From positions 3,038,001 to 3,102,000 of the forward strand of contig JAQOTA010000060.1 of NCBI GenBank assembly GCA_029532415.1: a DNA stretch of 64,000 nt, written 5' to 3'. The DNA is from Marasmius tenuissimus. Its lineage: Eukaryota; Basidiomycota; Agaricomycetes; Agaricales; Marasmiaceae. Under the pieces are notes generated by a model. That model saw only the letters and a program-made list of their open reading frames with translations, had not been told where the DNA came from and did no database searches. A program made the position numbers and the translations under genes. Within the stretch, counting starts at the first letter, position 1; every line of letters begins with the position of its first letter. Positions 1 through 11,781 of this stretch are shown here, in pieces.

Positions 1-5
1 AACAG

Positions 6-224
6 ATGGAAAGATTGAGGGATACTATTCCCAAGACACAACCGATCTGGGGCAAGATGATGTCGATTCAGCAAGCGGGGGAATCCCGGTTCGAACATGT
101 TTTGAAGTACGAGAAGCACTTCAGGGACCTTCTTGCGGAGGGCAAAATCACCGAAGATGTGGGCCTGGGACTTACATTCTTGACGGATGACAACCGCGAT
201 TCCTCGATTGTCTTGGACATCTAG
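6..224 (+). CDS. 3' end of an unidentified gene entering from the left edge
   Basis: The frame is open from the window edge and ends at a TAG at 222-224. It gives about 72 residues, mostly charged and helical, ending in SSIVLDI. The Met at position 6 need not be the start, because the frame is also open upstream of it. Nothing in the sequence allows a family assignment. It could be the last exon of a gene lying mainly outside the window or a chance ORF. Composition and codon use look like the coding exons elsewhere in the window, so I favour a partial gene. Confidence 0.35.
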   Translation: MERLRDTIPKTQPIWGKMMSIQQAGESRFEHVLKYEKHFRDLLAEGKITEDVGLGLTFLTDDNRDSSIVLDI

Positions 225-1426
225 TTGCCTGTCGACTCCATAACTGGCAGCTACGCACAGGGCAGCGAGTTCCGAAGGCCAATTGGTTGTTCAGCGGAAT
301 TGTATACTATATCTAGTTTTGTTTAAACATAACAATCTCTCTTGGCTTGTTCAGTTTCTCGCACATGAATCGCTCGGCTGGCTATGACGGTCGCTATTAC
401 TGAGGTCAACGATAATACTTGCGGCAGTGGCACAGGGAAGTTCTGACTAAGTTCAGGTCCAACCCGATCCTGCCCGAGCGCTTAAGATGTCTTTGCCTCT
501 TGCCATTATACCGCCACGAAGGCTGGGCACTGGGTGCTAATGTTTTGTTTCATCTTACCTCCCACTGGCCATCGATCCCCGTCCTTCCCGCGAGCTGTCA
601 AACCGTATTGTACGATCCAAGCCTTCTGAATATCGCGGTCATCGCCTCCGGTTGGTCATTCATGAGAAGAAACAATTGAACAGTCCAGGCAAAAAGTTTT
701 TTAAATTGCCACGACACGGGAAGGTCGACCACACAGTTGCAGGAGGCTTGGCTCAGGAGTCATTCCGGCACATTGGTATATGGACGTTTTCATTGGTGCA
801 GTTCCCTTTTTTGTCCATACTACTGGCTCAAGCTGAGGAGGTTGGGCCTTGATCCAAAGCCACACAGAGAACTCAGAACTGGCCCACATTCAGCTGTTCA
901 GGTACAACCTTCTTATGTTTATTGCGGAGGATTAACGTGGCCCACATGAGCGCCTTGATAGCCCCCAACCATGTATTACAAGTCGGCAACGAGATCAGAA
1001 TGATGGCCCTCCTGGTGGCGGCCAAATAGCTCCATTGGCGATGATTGACGATCCATACCTTCAGCAAGGTGCTTGTCCGAGTTCTGCGAGCATGAAACAG
1101 CAAACAAGAATGATCATCTAGGTTGCGAGCGTTCATCTCTACCTCAGCCCGTCGGGCATCTGACCTCCCTTGAGTTGTAAGCACTTCAAGTTACCGTATG
1201 TTCGGTTGACCGCCGATGCTAACCTTTGATCCAAGCAAAATCACCATGTGCAGCGACCCTTCGCTCCTGACAATGACATATAAAGCGAGTCCCGCGCCAC
1301 TACACAACCGGGATCTCCCCGGAAATCACGCCCTTTGACTCCCGTGTATCTTATATCACTCGTCGCCTTCCCTCGACCGGTTCGAGCCCTATAATACCCA
1401 CTTCCTCCCAAAACAGTCGCCCCATA
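225..1426. other. Intergenic, nothing recognised
   Basis: Only short overlapping ORFs on both strands, none with recognisable domains or splice-linked continuation. The last ~150 bases would be the promoter of the membrane-protein gene that starts at 1427. Confidence 0.5.
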
Positions 1427-3530
1427 ATGTCGCACACGTCTCCTGCAAGCTTCTTGATATGGGCCATCCTCTCGTGCATGGTGTGTCTCAACTCGATTCA
1501 ATAGATCACAGCCTAATACATGGATCTACGCCTCAGCTATTCACCTTCCTTGTTTATCATTTATGGTCTTTCGACAGGTTTAAATGCTTGAAGTAAATCT
1601 TCACCACAATAGTATGTTATTCGAAACTGAAGGAGCTGTTGGGCAGGTGGAGTAATAACGGCGCTCACTCTGGGGCTTTCAAGAGGATCATGACCGTGCG
1701 TTCCTATTCCGCTCTCTTGAACGCATAGCACTCACTCGAACCTCTTAGTACTCCTATCTATTAAGTGTGCCGTTGATTATGATATACGCGGTCGGTTTCG
1801 CGACGATCAAGTATCAAGAAGGCTTTGTTGCCCTTCCAGAGCTCGGAAGTATGTCCCCCTATTCCTACCGAAGAAGCATCAATCTGAAGCCGTTATCAAG
1901 TCATACCCAAGCCATTTACATACTGGAAACAGTCTTCAAAAGACGCGATATTACCGTTGACGTTGATGTTCTCTTTAGCATGGGCACTGGAACTGTTCGT
2001 GGACACTTATCTCTACAGCGTTGCTCAACTGAGGTCATGTTAATTTTACAGAGTCACCCACTTGGAAGGTCTGGATCTTTTCCGAACGACCGATCCTACA
2101 CGCCGACTGATCCCAACACACAGAGCTGTGTTTCTGGTATTTCCTCGTCAACGCCGGCTCCAATTCGCAGGATTGGTTTAGGAGTCGCTATTTCCGTGTC
2201 TGGGTCGCGGGATCATGTATTGCGCTGCTCTACATGCCCCTTCTGACCATCTTCACGCGGTCAGATCACTTGAAGGTTTGTGCAGCTCCCATACTTCGGT
2301 TCAATCAAAACTGCACACCGCTCATTCTTTCCCTTGGCTTATCAATAGAACGAAGCCTACACTTTTTTGGCGGGTAGCCTAGGGAGTCTCTCACTGACAA
2401 TTGCATTCCTTCCCATACTGTGCGTTTAGCCGTCGATGCTTCAATAACATCCCCTTGATTAATCCCATATAGGTACACGTTCCCTTCCTTCCTCCTCAAC
2501 TTGGTGGGTAAATTTACTATGGTGATGATTTTCACGTGCTAATAGTGACGGATCTTCCCAGAAAAACGAGGGAGTGGATAGCTCGACGATTGTTCGGCTA
2601 ACCAAATTCCACGAACTTAATGTAAGTCAGCCGCACATAGTGATGAGATATGCACTACTAATTGATCCCACCATCTCCTAGTCGATCCGGATTGTCTTTC
2701 GATTCCTGTTTACTGTGCCATTCGTTATTCTTGGCGTAGACGGATGCCGCCCTCATCAGCATGTTAACGAAAGCATGCTGTGGACAGGTAAATTTACGCC
2801 GGTTGCACCAACTCTTCCGTGTCTGACCTTACCTCGTTTTAGACCTTCTCACAGCCATCGCGGGGTTTGGCTGTGTAGTCTCCTCCGGAATAACGTTGAC
2901 CGTAAGTAACTATTACTGCATCATCATACTAGTATGCCAATAATCGGGTTTGTTTTTAGATATTCTTTCCTCGGTCAGTCGAAGGCGAAATTGCGTCGAA
3001 GGAGGCAAGGAAGACCCGGTCAACCATTCGCTCGCACACATGGTCTGACACAGATAGCATGACAAGAAATCGCGACAGTGCTTACAGTGGACAATATCTC
3101 GTCAACAACAGACCTACCACTCCCACTCAAAAGCATCCCCTCGACTATGATGACGCCTCATTCACGACGCCAATGTCTGCTGGTAAATCCTTCCCACCAA
3201 TGATGGAGATGACGTCCGAGGAGTCGTACAGCAATTCCCCCCGGTTTTCTCGCCAGCCAATACGTCCTAACCGACGGGTAGGCGAAGATGTAGAGTTGGG
3301 CGGGATAGGTGGTGAACAAATCGACTTCGAGATGCCCCCTACGAGGTCAAGAGCCACTTTGACTTCTGTCAATCCTGCCGTGCATCAATTCAGGTCTCCC
3401 ATAGGTTTGTCGTTAGCTTGTTTTCCCGTGACGAATCTCGTTTTGACACCCGTCTGCCATAGATTTTGCGTCGCATCGAACTCCTATACCCGCGTCCAAT
3501 CATTCCCGATTGACGTTTACGCGCCCGTAA
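1427..3530 (+). CDS. Basidiomycete-type multipass (7TM-like) membrane protein
   Basis: The protein is spread over about ten small exons. The start ATG at 1427 gives MSHTSPASFLIWAIL, a first hydrophobic helix. Later exons give FLVYHLWSFDRFKCL, GAHSGAFKRIMT, YSYLLSVPLIMIYAVGF, ELGIIPKPFTYWKQ, HLEELCFWYFLVNAGS, FTRSDHLK, EAYTFLAGSLGSLSLT, VRLTKFHELN, IRIVFRFLFTVPFVILGVDG and GCVVSSGITLTIFFPRS. A soluble Ser/Pro-rich tail of about 180 residues follows, ending LTFTRP at a TAA (3528-3530). The pattern is several membrane helices followed by a long cytosolic tail. I recognise it as a protein conserved in basidiomycetes, but no biochemical role is known to me; receptor-like is an inference. Most joins keep frame with GT/AG, for example at 1848 and 2592. 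The very short exon encoding THLEE near 2055-2070 is the least certain join. Confidence 0.75.
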
Positions 3531-5020
3531 AACACTGTCAACCTCCAGGCTATGCTACTTACCTTCATGTACAGTATATCTTATTGATCGTTGGCCAAGT
3601 TGCGGACTGGTATCTGGTTCATGTGATAGTATGATATGTCCATGTCTTCCATGAAGGTTCGGCCGGTACTTCATGCACATAGAAGGTATAGTGGAGAATC
3701 GCCTCCTGGATGATCAGACTAGGGGATCACTTGCATGGATTCATTCTGATGGGTGCGTGAATAGGTACGGTGTGCTCCTCAAGCCGAAATCGCAGACATC
3801 TATTTGGGGTTTGTCGGCGCGGGACTCTTCTGAGTTAGCGAAACCTTGATTCGGAATCTACGGGAGTTCTTGAGGACCGACATCTGGGAAGATTAGTATC
3901 CTGGCGTGGCGTGTACAGCCTTCCTTGTCGTAAAATAGGCGCCAGCACGTGCCTGCAATTACCTGCAACAATTCGATGTCCACTGACGCCCACAAGTTCA
4001 ACCCGAGTTGAGATCACAGCATAAAAAGGTATGGCAATTTCACAACATGCCGAGATAATAGTACAGGCCCCCATCAAGACGGGCTCGACATAATGGCGGA
4101 CCTCCAAGGCTGCTACCACGAGCCGTCACCCGCTACTTGGCAACTCTTGTCGAGGCCCGATACACACTGACTCTGCTTTGGACGACCAATCTCTTCAATT
4201 TTCTCGGGTGGCGGGTATTACAGAGCGGCTGAAGCGCCTTTGTGAGTCAAACTCACCCCCAGGCAATCATCCAAGGGGTCCTCGACGAGACTCGCGCAAG
4301 CAAGCCCTTGTTGCGATTTGATGGAGGCGATTAAGTTGCGGAAAGTGTTCCAATGGGCCATGTTTTGGCACCGGGTGGATGACATTGCCGAGTCTACTTA
4401 GTTTGTCTTGCGATGCTTCCCGGAAACAGGACTCAGATGTGGCACACTATACCCGGTTTCTCTCGCAGTGTTTCCTTATGTTTTCGGACGGCGCCTGAGC
4501 CGCCATGCAGTCTACATATTGTCGAGAAACTCGACAAGAAGTAGTCCGGTTGCGGAGCATAGCAAAGAATGACAATGGCGAACAATCCGAAGTCGACCAG
4601 AATATCCCTCGACCGTTGGCGTTGAGATTTCCGCTTGCTCGCCATCGTCAACTGGACATAACCACGTGATAACGATTCGGCACCCACTGACGCCCACATC
4701 TATTTCCCACTCGGATTACCGTGCCTCATCGCTTTGATCATCTCTTCAAATTCCAAAATCCGTTTCTAAAGAATGTATTCATTGTCCAGCAATAGTGAGA
4801 GTAGCATCAAAAGAGCGAAATAGGTACCAGAAGGACGTTATGCATAAACAAGACAACGTGAATGAATAGAAAAGGAAAGGAAAGGGAAAAAAGGAGAGAG
4901 AAAGGAAGCTACACATATACAGCAATAGCTATACCCACCAATAAGAATAATTAGATCGTGATCATGTGCAACTCAAAACCGTGGTCCGTAGGGAGGGGGA
5001 ATGTACACTGTTTACAGGGC
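3531..5020. other. Intergenic, possible decayed coding at 3835-4119 and 4433-4699 (-)
   Basis: Two minus-strand ORFs with hydrophobic stretches (residues such as ACTIISACCEIAIPFYAVI and DFGLFAIVILCYA) suggest remnants of a membrane protein. Neither connects through convincing splice sites and no family motif is visible. Bases 4865-4915 are a purine-rich GGAAA-type low-complexity run. Confidence 0.3.
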
Positions 5021-8000
5021 TTAGAACAGACGAACGAAATTGCTTGGGAAGACGGTTCTTCCAGGCTGCCGTCTGTTCTCATCTAGTAGTTGTCCACTCC
5101 ACCAGCCGTCCTCAGGCGTAGCGGTGACAGCAATGACATCTCCGGCTTGGAAGCTAAACTCCTCGTCAATAGTTGCTTCATAGTCGTACAAGGCTTGCAC
5201 TAAGAGTATAAAACCAGTGAGTCCAACGTGTACGCCACGTCACGAGTTGAAAACGCACCGTAGAAAAGAATCGTATGCCCTTCATCCGTCTGCTGCCCAA
5301 CAGCGGGAGACGGTGACCTATTATACGCAGAGTAGCTGGACTGCTGTTGGGGATGCAACGATTGTTGTTGCTGGTGCTGACCGTACCCAGTATAATGTTG
5401 TTGTTGTGGCGCCTGTTGGCCATAATATCCACCCTGCGCTACCGACTGAGCCCTCGGCACATTCGCGCCCGCATAACCAGTTGGTTGTTGATAAACCGGT
5501 TGCTGCTGCTGCGGTGGGGGCTGCTGCTGGGGAGGTGGTGGTGCTTGGTACTGTTGCTGCGGTGCAGGCGTATAACCATGTTGAGGGTGTTGCTGCTGCT
5601 GTTGGTGATACGGCGCTGGGGACGTCGCTCTGAACCCAGACGACTGCTGCTGTTGCTGCGTATAGCCATAGCTCGGCTGGCGTTGTTGAGGCGCATTGTA
5701 GGTTTGTTGAGGCGGCGGTGCCGACAACGGCGGGGGAGGAGGAACGTTGTAGATCTGTGATTGAGCTTGTGCCTGTGCCGTTGCCGGTCGGTATTGCTGT
5801 TGCTGTTGTTGCTGTTGCCTCTGTTGCTCATATCTCTGAGCCATATCATCATGCATGACCCTACCACTCGGGTCAAGAGCAATCCCGACTTGATTGGGAC
5901 TCGGACTCCTCTGAACATTCGGCTGCTGCGTCTGGAGACCAAGCTGAGAAATCGACTGCGGCCTCGAAAGGTTCCCCCCAATACTGCCCGAACTTTGGTG
6001 ATGATGGTGTCCCGCCGGTTGGTGATGCATGATATCTCCAGGGTTAGGACTTGGGCTTCGTCTATATGGCTGTGGACTAGGACTCCTCGAACCATGCGCA
6101 CCAACACCAGCGTGCCCTGATTGGCTCTGAGGCCTACTCAACGACCTACTATTCCTGTGTTGGTGAATTTCGGAGCTGGGTCCAGGTCCAGGACCTCCGA
6201 CGAAACTTCCCCGACGACTTCCCGTCCCCGCAGAGATAGAGGCAGACTTCCTCTCGCCTGGCAGAGATTGATGATAATCCGCTACCACACCCTCCACATC
6301 TGCACCCGGAGCAGGCGAAACGGGCTTCTTGGGCATCATAAACGCCGCTGTAGGCGCTTGATTCGAAGAACCAGGGTTGGGCGAGGCAGATCGCGAAGTG
6401 GAAGGAGGACCACCAATGACCATGTCCGCCGAGTTGCGATAGTTTCTCGATGGAGAGGGAGAGGTTCCAGGGACTACGCTCCCGGGAGCAACGAGACTGG
6501 GATTTGATCCCTCCATCGTTCCTCGTCGAGATGGTGCCGCTGACCCGGGCCCGGACCCTGAGGGTGCGACGGTACTCGATCTTCTCGTGCTCTGGCGCCT
6601 GACAGTCCCCGTGTTTACAGCGCTCTTGAGCTCCTCCAGCTGCCTCGCGAGTGGATCATCAACAGCATTAGAACCATTGGCTTTAGACGGGGACGCAGCC
6701 GAGTACGAGGAGTAATTCGATGCTGCAGTCGCAGGGCGTTGCGCCTGCTGAGGATCCTTGCTAGGGTCGACTTTATACGCATTCGCTCCGACCTTGATGT
6801 AAGTATCAGCCGTCGGGTCTACCGGTTCTATAAAAGGATCAGTACGAGGAACGGATACTCGGTGGGTCGCTTTACGTGCGAGGTTGTTCTGGTTTTGGGG
6901 TGGATGTTGGTTCTGGGGCGACGGCTGAGATTGGGGTTGTGGAGAGACACCACCTCGCACGGGTGACGAAGCGGCGCCGACAGACCCAGACGGTGAGTGA
7001 ACTTTGCCGTTCACTCCGTTGGATTGCTGATGCAAGGCACCTCGACTCGGCTGACGAGTGAGAGAAGGGTCTCGTGATTGGGGTTGCGAGCCCCTGCCGC
7101 CCGCACCTCTACCCGCGTTGTTAACGAACGGTTCTTCTTCGGATTCGGAAGGAAGTGCCTGTGCTGGGGTCATGGGACTTGGGGTATTCGCCATCATTGC
7201 AGCCCGTTGAGATGAACGAACGAAATTTGCTGGTCGGTATGAGGGATTCATCGAAGTCTGGGCGTCAGCACGATTGAAGTTGACGAACTGCGGAGGCGCT
7301 TGAATTTGGTTTCCAGTCGCAAAGTCTCGAACAAAGTTCTCCATCTCCTTCTCGCCGTCGACTTGTTCGAGGGATACTCGGATCCTCTCGCAGGACTGTA
7401 AAAATAGCGCGCGTATTGACGATCCAACTCATGTGGAGTGCAACCAGAGTGACTCACCTCGTCGTCAGACACGCAAACCGTTGAGACAGCATTGGCATAC
7501 GACCACAGATTGTCCCTCATAAACTCCATACGGCTCTCCTCCAAATCTTGGCACGTATCACAGAACGTCTTCCAATCCGTCTCCCATTTCACCGCCGTAT
7601 CCTGGAAGGCTCTCGCGAAATTAGCGAAATCTCTCTCGTTCTGCTGTACAGTCTGCTGCGCCTTCTCCAGCTTCAACGTAATCTTCTCAAGATCCTTCCC
7701 CTGTACCAATGACGACTGCGCAGTATACGAGTTGATCCTCATACAATCTTGTTCATATTTCTCGCGTGCTTTGCTGACGTATCCCTCCTGCATCTGTTTC
7801 TGTTTGAACTGTTTCTCGATGACGGCTTGGTACACTTTCTTGTGATGAGCTTGCTTTGAACAGAAGACATTGGTCTGGTTCTCGACGTCGCTCTTGAGTT
7901 GTTGATACAAGTTTAGATGATGCGCAGATTGCTTTTCGGTCTCTTGTAGAATGGTATCGAGGCAAGCGCGTAGGTCACTGTAATAATAATAAAGCAGCAG

Positions 8001-8501
8001 GTCAGCATGGTGTTTTCAATCGAGATTGGTTTTTCTCCACATTGCACCGAGCGAACAACAAACAGGCACCGTCGGCTAGCACTCAGTCGATGACATGTGG
8101 AAGGGTTATAAAGAACGAGGTGGGGGGGGAGGGGAGAAAAGGGACTCACCCTATTTCATCTTTCCCCAAAGTGGTCTTGGAAAGCTTTGCCAATCTCTTC
8201 GCATAGTCCTCCTCAATGGCTGCTCTGATAAAATTCAACAGTTGGCGAACATAACACATCAATCAGCAGAACAAGATATGGGATTGCGTATGACGAACCT
8301 TTCCTTCCAGAAATTTCCCACCTCGTTCATAGTCCTCATCGCACCCCGCATGCGGGCGAACAGGACATCAACTCCAGCATCTGCCACCCCCCAGAAATTG
8401 TTACAAAAGTCCATGGTTCGGTTATCATTTGGCTCCTCTTGCATACGATTGTAGTATCTCGAGAGAGAGGAGGTTGACGGCTGCCTTCTGGCTGACGACA
8501 T
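5021..8501 (-). CDS. F-BAR and SH3 domain cytokinesis scaffold (Hof1/Cdc15/Imp2 type)
   Basis: Five or so exons. The N-terminal F-BAR domain includes MDFCNNFWGVADAGVDVLF, then AAIEEDYAKRLAKLSK (8228-8160), then a coiled-coil exon (7979-7457) with YQQLKSDVENQTN and ESRMEFMRDNLWSYAN. A long disordered region of about 650 residues follows (7396-5259), rich in Ser/Pro and, near its end, Gln (CAG/CTG tracts at 5490-5830). The last exon (5199-5021) is a complete SH3 domain, with ALYDYEAT, GDVIAVT, GWWSGQL and FPSNFVRLF at the stop. Family members bend the plasma membrane and recruit actomyosin-ring and septum factors at the division site. The start at 8501 (MSSARRQ) fits the family; an in-frame Met at 8570 is possible. 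The gene appears intact. Confidence 0.9.
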
Positions 8502-10161
8502 GCAGGAGGAGCGGGGGAAGGGGTGGGATGGTGGTAGCGTGGAACGCCGCTGCTGCGAAAACGAAAACAATTGGTTGAACTATGTCACTCTTGCACTGCC
8601 ACCCCTGAATGCTGTTTGCTCCTGTTCGATAACGTTCTTCTTCAGTTCATCCATCATCTCGGCGTGTTAAATTGCCTCAGTATGAAGAGCAAGGAACAGG
8701 GAAACCTTTGCAACGCTTAGAGCACTCGGGTAGTGATTGATGATGGTACAATCTCGCATCTCTTCTGCCGTCTTTCAATCTGATTGAACTTTGTTTTCAA
8801 GTACTGCAGAGAGGAATAAGTCTTGTGGCATCCTATGCTGTTGCTGTTGGGCTGTTGATCGATACCAAACTCCTGTAGAGTCCGGGATCTCACTCAGACC
8901 GCCAAGGCCCACCGTTGCCTCAACGTCCAGCCACGGACTCTGAATTAGGGCCACAGGCTAGGGCAGATCGGGCTCGACGGTCTGGTCGCGGTTCAAGTAT
9001 CGTAAGGCCTGAGGTGCGACCGTTTCTCACCGCCCGTGCGGAAAGCGTCGTTTTATACTTGAATGGTTCTATGGTGAGCAAGTACTTCTGTTTTCCTGTC
9101 ATTGTGACTCGCAATTCATACCATTGAATTAGCACCCGAGGTCAAGTCTACCATGCACCGCAAAACGAAGCAGAATCCTCAAGCATCCACAATGTCAAAC
9201 TCAGACCAAACTGTACGCTCCTCGGTGTCCTTATTTTTGCCGAAGTGAGAATGTGGAGGCAAGGTTGTCAATGTCGATTACGCGGCGTAACGAAGAGTCT
9301 CCTGTCTGCTGATGGTCAACTCCCCGAACCTTTCGACAGTCTCTTTTCTGGAAACCACACTGCTTGAAGCTTTGAAGGGTTGGAATCGAGGTTCGAGTCA
9401 TTGACAGAGATCAAAGCTTTTAACGGAGCCGAATAGCAACGGAGAAATGGAGAGCTCAACACCGACGTCAGTGCGCGTGCGTTGCTGCTGCACCGCACAT
9501 CGGCGCCTGAGAGCTCCCTCTTGGGTCCCTCATTCTTTTCGTGACGAGCACTCCAGCGGCCGCTTTGCATACTCCAGCAAGGCGCTCGCAGATTCTCGCG
9601 CCCAATATATCTGGAACTGTATCTGCCATACTTAAAAATTCAAAACCGCTGTCTGGGTCCTGCCCGCTCGGTTCTGATCCATCCTCCGTGTCCCATGGCG
9701 GTTGGCCATGTAATAATATCAATGATTGCAGCACTGCCAGACGTGACACTCGTTGCTCATTCTTGTACCTAGTTCAGTCAATCCCGTTCATGTTCGATGT
9801 ATTCCTCCTGTTCCAGTCAATAACAATGGTCTTGTGGTCTCTCGGATTCTCGACAAACAAAAGAAAAAGAAGTGGAAGAATTGAATAGGAACCGACCACG
9901 TTCCCTGTTTCGGAGCACAAGAAAGAAATCAAGTGACAGTTTTACCCCGCGGTCGGACCTGTTATAGATTGCTGTGCTGATCTCCCATCTCCCTTAAGTT
10001 CGCGGTTACTCTTCCTCTCCCACTATACCTTTCCCCCCAACCACCACGTACGCATAAAGCCACCTTCCGAGGTCGCTTTCTTTCGAGTTCTCCCTTTATA
10101 ACAGGCAGAACTTTAGCTCACACCACTACCCTCGACGACAGTACTGCCCAAACTGGCTTCC
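8502..10161. other. Intergenic, nothing recognised
   Basis: Scattered short ORFs only. A TATA-like TTTATAAC near 10095 lies about 65 bases before the small gene at 10162. Confidence 0.5.
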
Positions 10162-10585
10162 ATGCGCGCCTCAATCAAGCTTTACGAGGACCCCAGCTCG
10201 TTCTCGTCGGAGGATATCTGGGACACGTCCGCACAGAAGGAGAGATTTAGAATCTACGCATTCGCAGGCTCGTTGTCGCTGTTGGCAGCATCGACGTTGG
10301 TTGCATGCAAGTACACGTCGTTAGGGAAGACATTGTCGGAGAGGTGAGCTTTTTAATCGATGTCTTGGGGGCGTTCGTTCCGTCCCCTCTCTCTCTTTCA
10401 TGGTCTATCCTCCCTCGTTTCATTTCGGCCTTACGATGATGGTCTTGATCAATGCTCTTCGGCGTCCGTTGTGTTTACCTTCTATCTTTGCTCATCGAAC
10501 CTCACACGCAAACTTGAACAATAGCTAACCAATCCCTCCTCCCTTTCTCAGTACTTGGGCTCGTCAATGGCAATCATCTTCATGA
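10162..10585 (+). CDS. Small single-helix membrane protein, 71 residues
   Basis: Exon 1 is 10162-10343 and exon 2 is 10552-10585. The donor (GAG AG|gtgagc) and acceptor (ctcag|T) rejoin in frame to 216 bases including TGA. The product starts MRASIKLYEDPSSFSSEDIW and has one hydrophobic segment near residues 31-50 (AFAGSLSLLAASTLVACKY). It ends in a short Gln/Ser tail. There is no signal-peptide cleavage pattern, so an inner or organellar membrane anchor is more likely than secretion. Support comes from the codon-clean first exon, a TATA-like element upstream and a good splice donor. No known family is recognised. The tail exon is short and therefore less secure than exon 1. Confidence 0.5.
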
Positions 10586-11781
10586 AGCGTATCCACGCGG
10601 CCGTAAACTTTGGTTGTCTCCGTTGCAAAGGCAACCGAATCCCTCCTCCCACCCGCTGTACCATTTCTAACCGCCAATCGCCATCTACACGTATCTCGTA
10701 TAATTTCTTGGATAACGGGATCCCCCGTCGTCTCATCGACTCGCTCACCGGCCGTCGCCTACCTCCAAGCAGGTTTTGAACTTCCGCCCTCCACGACCCG
10801 CACACAACGGCTAACACCTCCCACCCACCGGAACTCGGAGTTTTGTACAATTACGATCGGATGTTCCTCCATCCGCTCCGCCTCTCGCCTCTTTCAACCC
10901 TTCACTGCACCCCTTCAACCCTTTCTTTTTCGGATGTAATAATTCGTCGTCGTCGTTTTTTTTTCCAGCGGCCGCTACTTACCAGTGTTTCATGACCGAC
11001 CCTCCTCTGTAGATCACTGTTCACTGTCACGAGTATGATTTTATCCAACAACACTGTCCTTTTGTTTGTTTCGTCTCCCCCCACTCCTCATTCTCATTTT
11101 TCCTCGTGGCGGCTTGTTCATTTCCGCATACCGCATCGTGTACTATACCTGTGTATTACCCCACGTTTTTTATTTAGCTTCTGGCACGGAACATATACTT
11201 ACCTGGAAATGTCATGCGGGGAGGTTCGCTTCTTGACATCTGCAACGTTCAGCGGATTTGTATTGTCCGTCGTGCCTCGCCAAGGCGTAAGTATGGGGAG
11301 ACGTGACTTGACACACGCATGAGGAGATATTACATGCATCGTTCTCGGCCGATCTATACGCTCGTTGTAGGGCATTTGACGACGACCGATGATTAATGAA
11401 TGCTTCCTGTCGTTGCTAAAAGATGTACAGGACGTCGCTACAATCCACTACCAAGTCCGAGTAAAGCGTCCATGTCCATTATTCTACAAAGTTCGATTGT
11501 CCATCACAAGTGTCCGTATGCAAGCGTCCGTTTCGCCAGTCCGAAGTAATGCCGAGGTGAAAAGAAAAGAGTCCCACCAGCGAGGAGTATAAACCCATCG
11601 CCTGATCCAGTCTAGCGCGTCGCCAAAGGCAAACACTCCAGTATCATTTTCCCGTATTCCCGTTGAATCCGCATCTTCCCCGAAAACTTCCAAACCGCTA
11701 CGTGTCGCACCCCAGTCCAATTCTCATACATCCCCTTCCGTTTCTGCATCTCAACTCTAAACCAGTCCTATATCAGATTCG
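10586..11781. other. Intergenic, pyrimidine-rich, nothing recognised
   Basis: CT-rich stretches typical of fungal transcript ends and promoters. ORFs on both strands are short and overlap each other without motifs. Confidence 0.5.

Noticed and set aside
1365..1400. GGTTCGAGCCC, like a tRNA T-loop
   Set aside because: No matching stem on either side and it lies in the leader of the membrane-protein gene.
4433..4699. Possible STE3-type pheromone receptor remnant
   Set aside because: Only one hydrophobic stretch with weak resemblance; no conserved receptor motifs or neighbouring pheromone gene.
5217..6507. Long plus-strand ORFs rich in Leu/Arg
   Set aside because: They are antisense shadows of the CAG/CTG-rich part of the F-BAR/SH3 gene.
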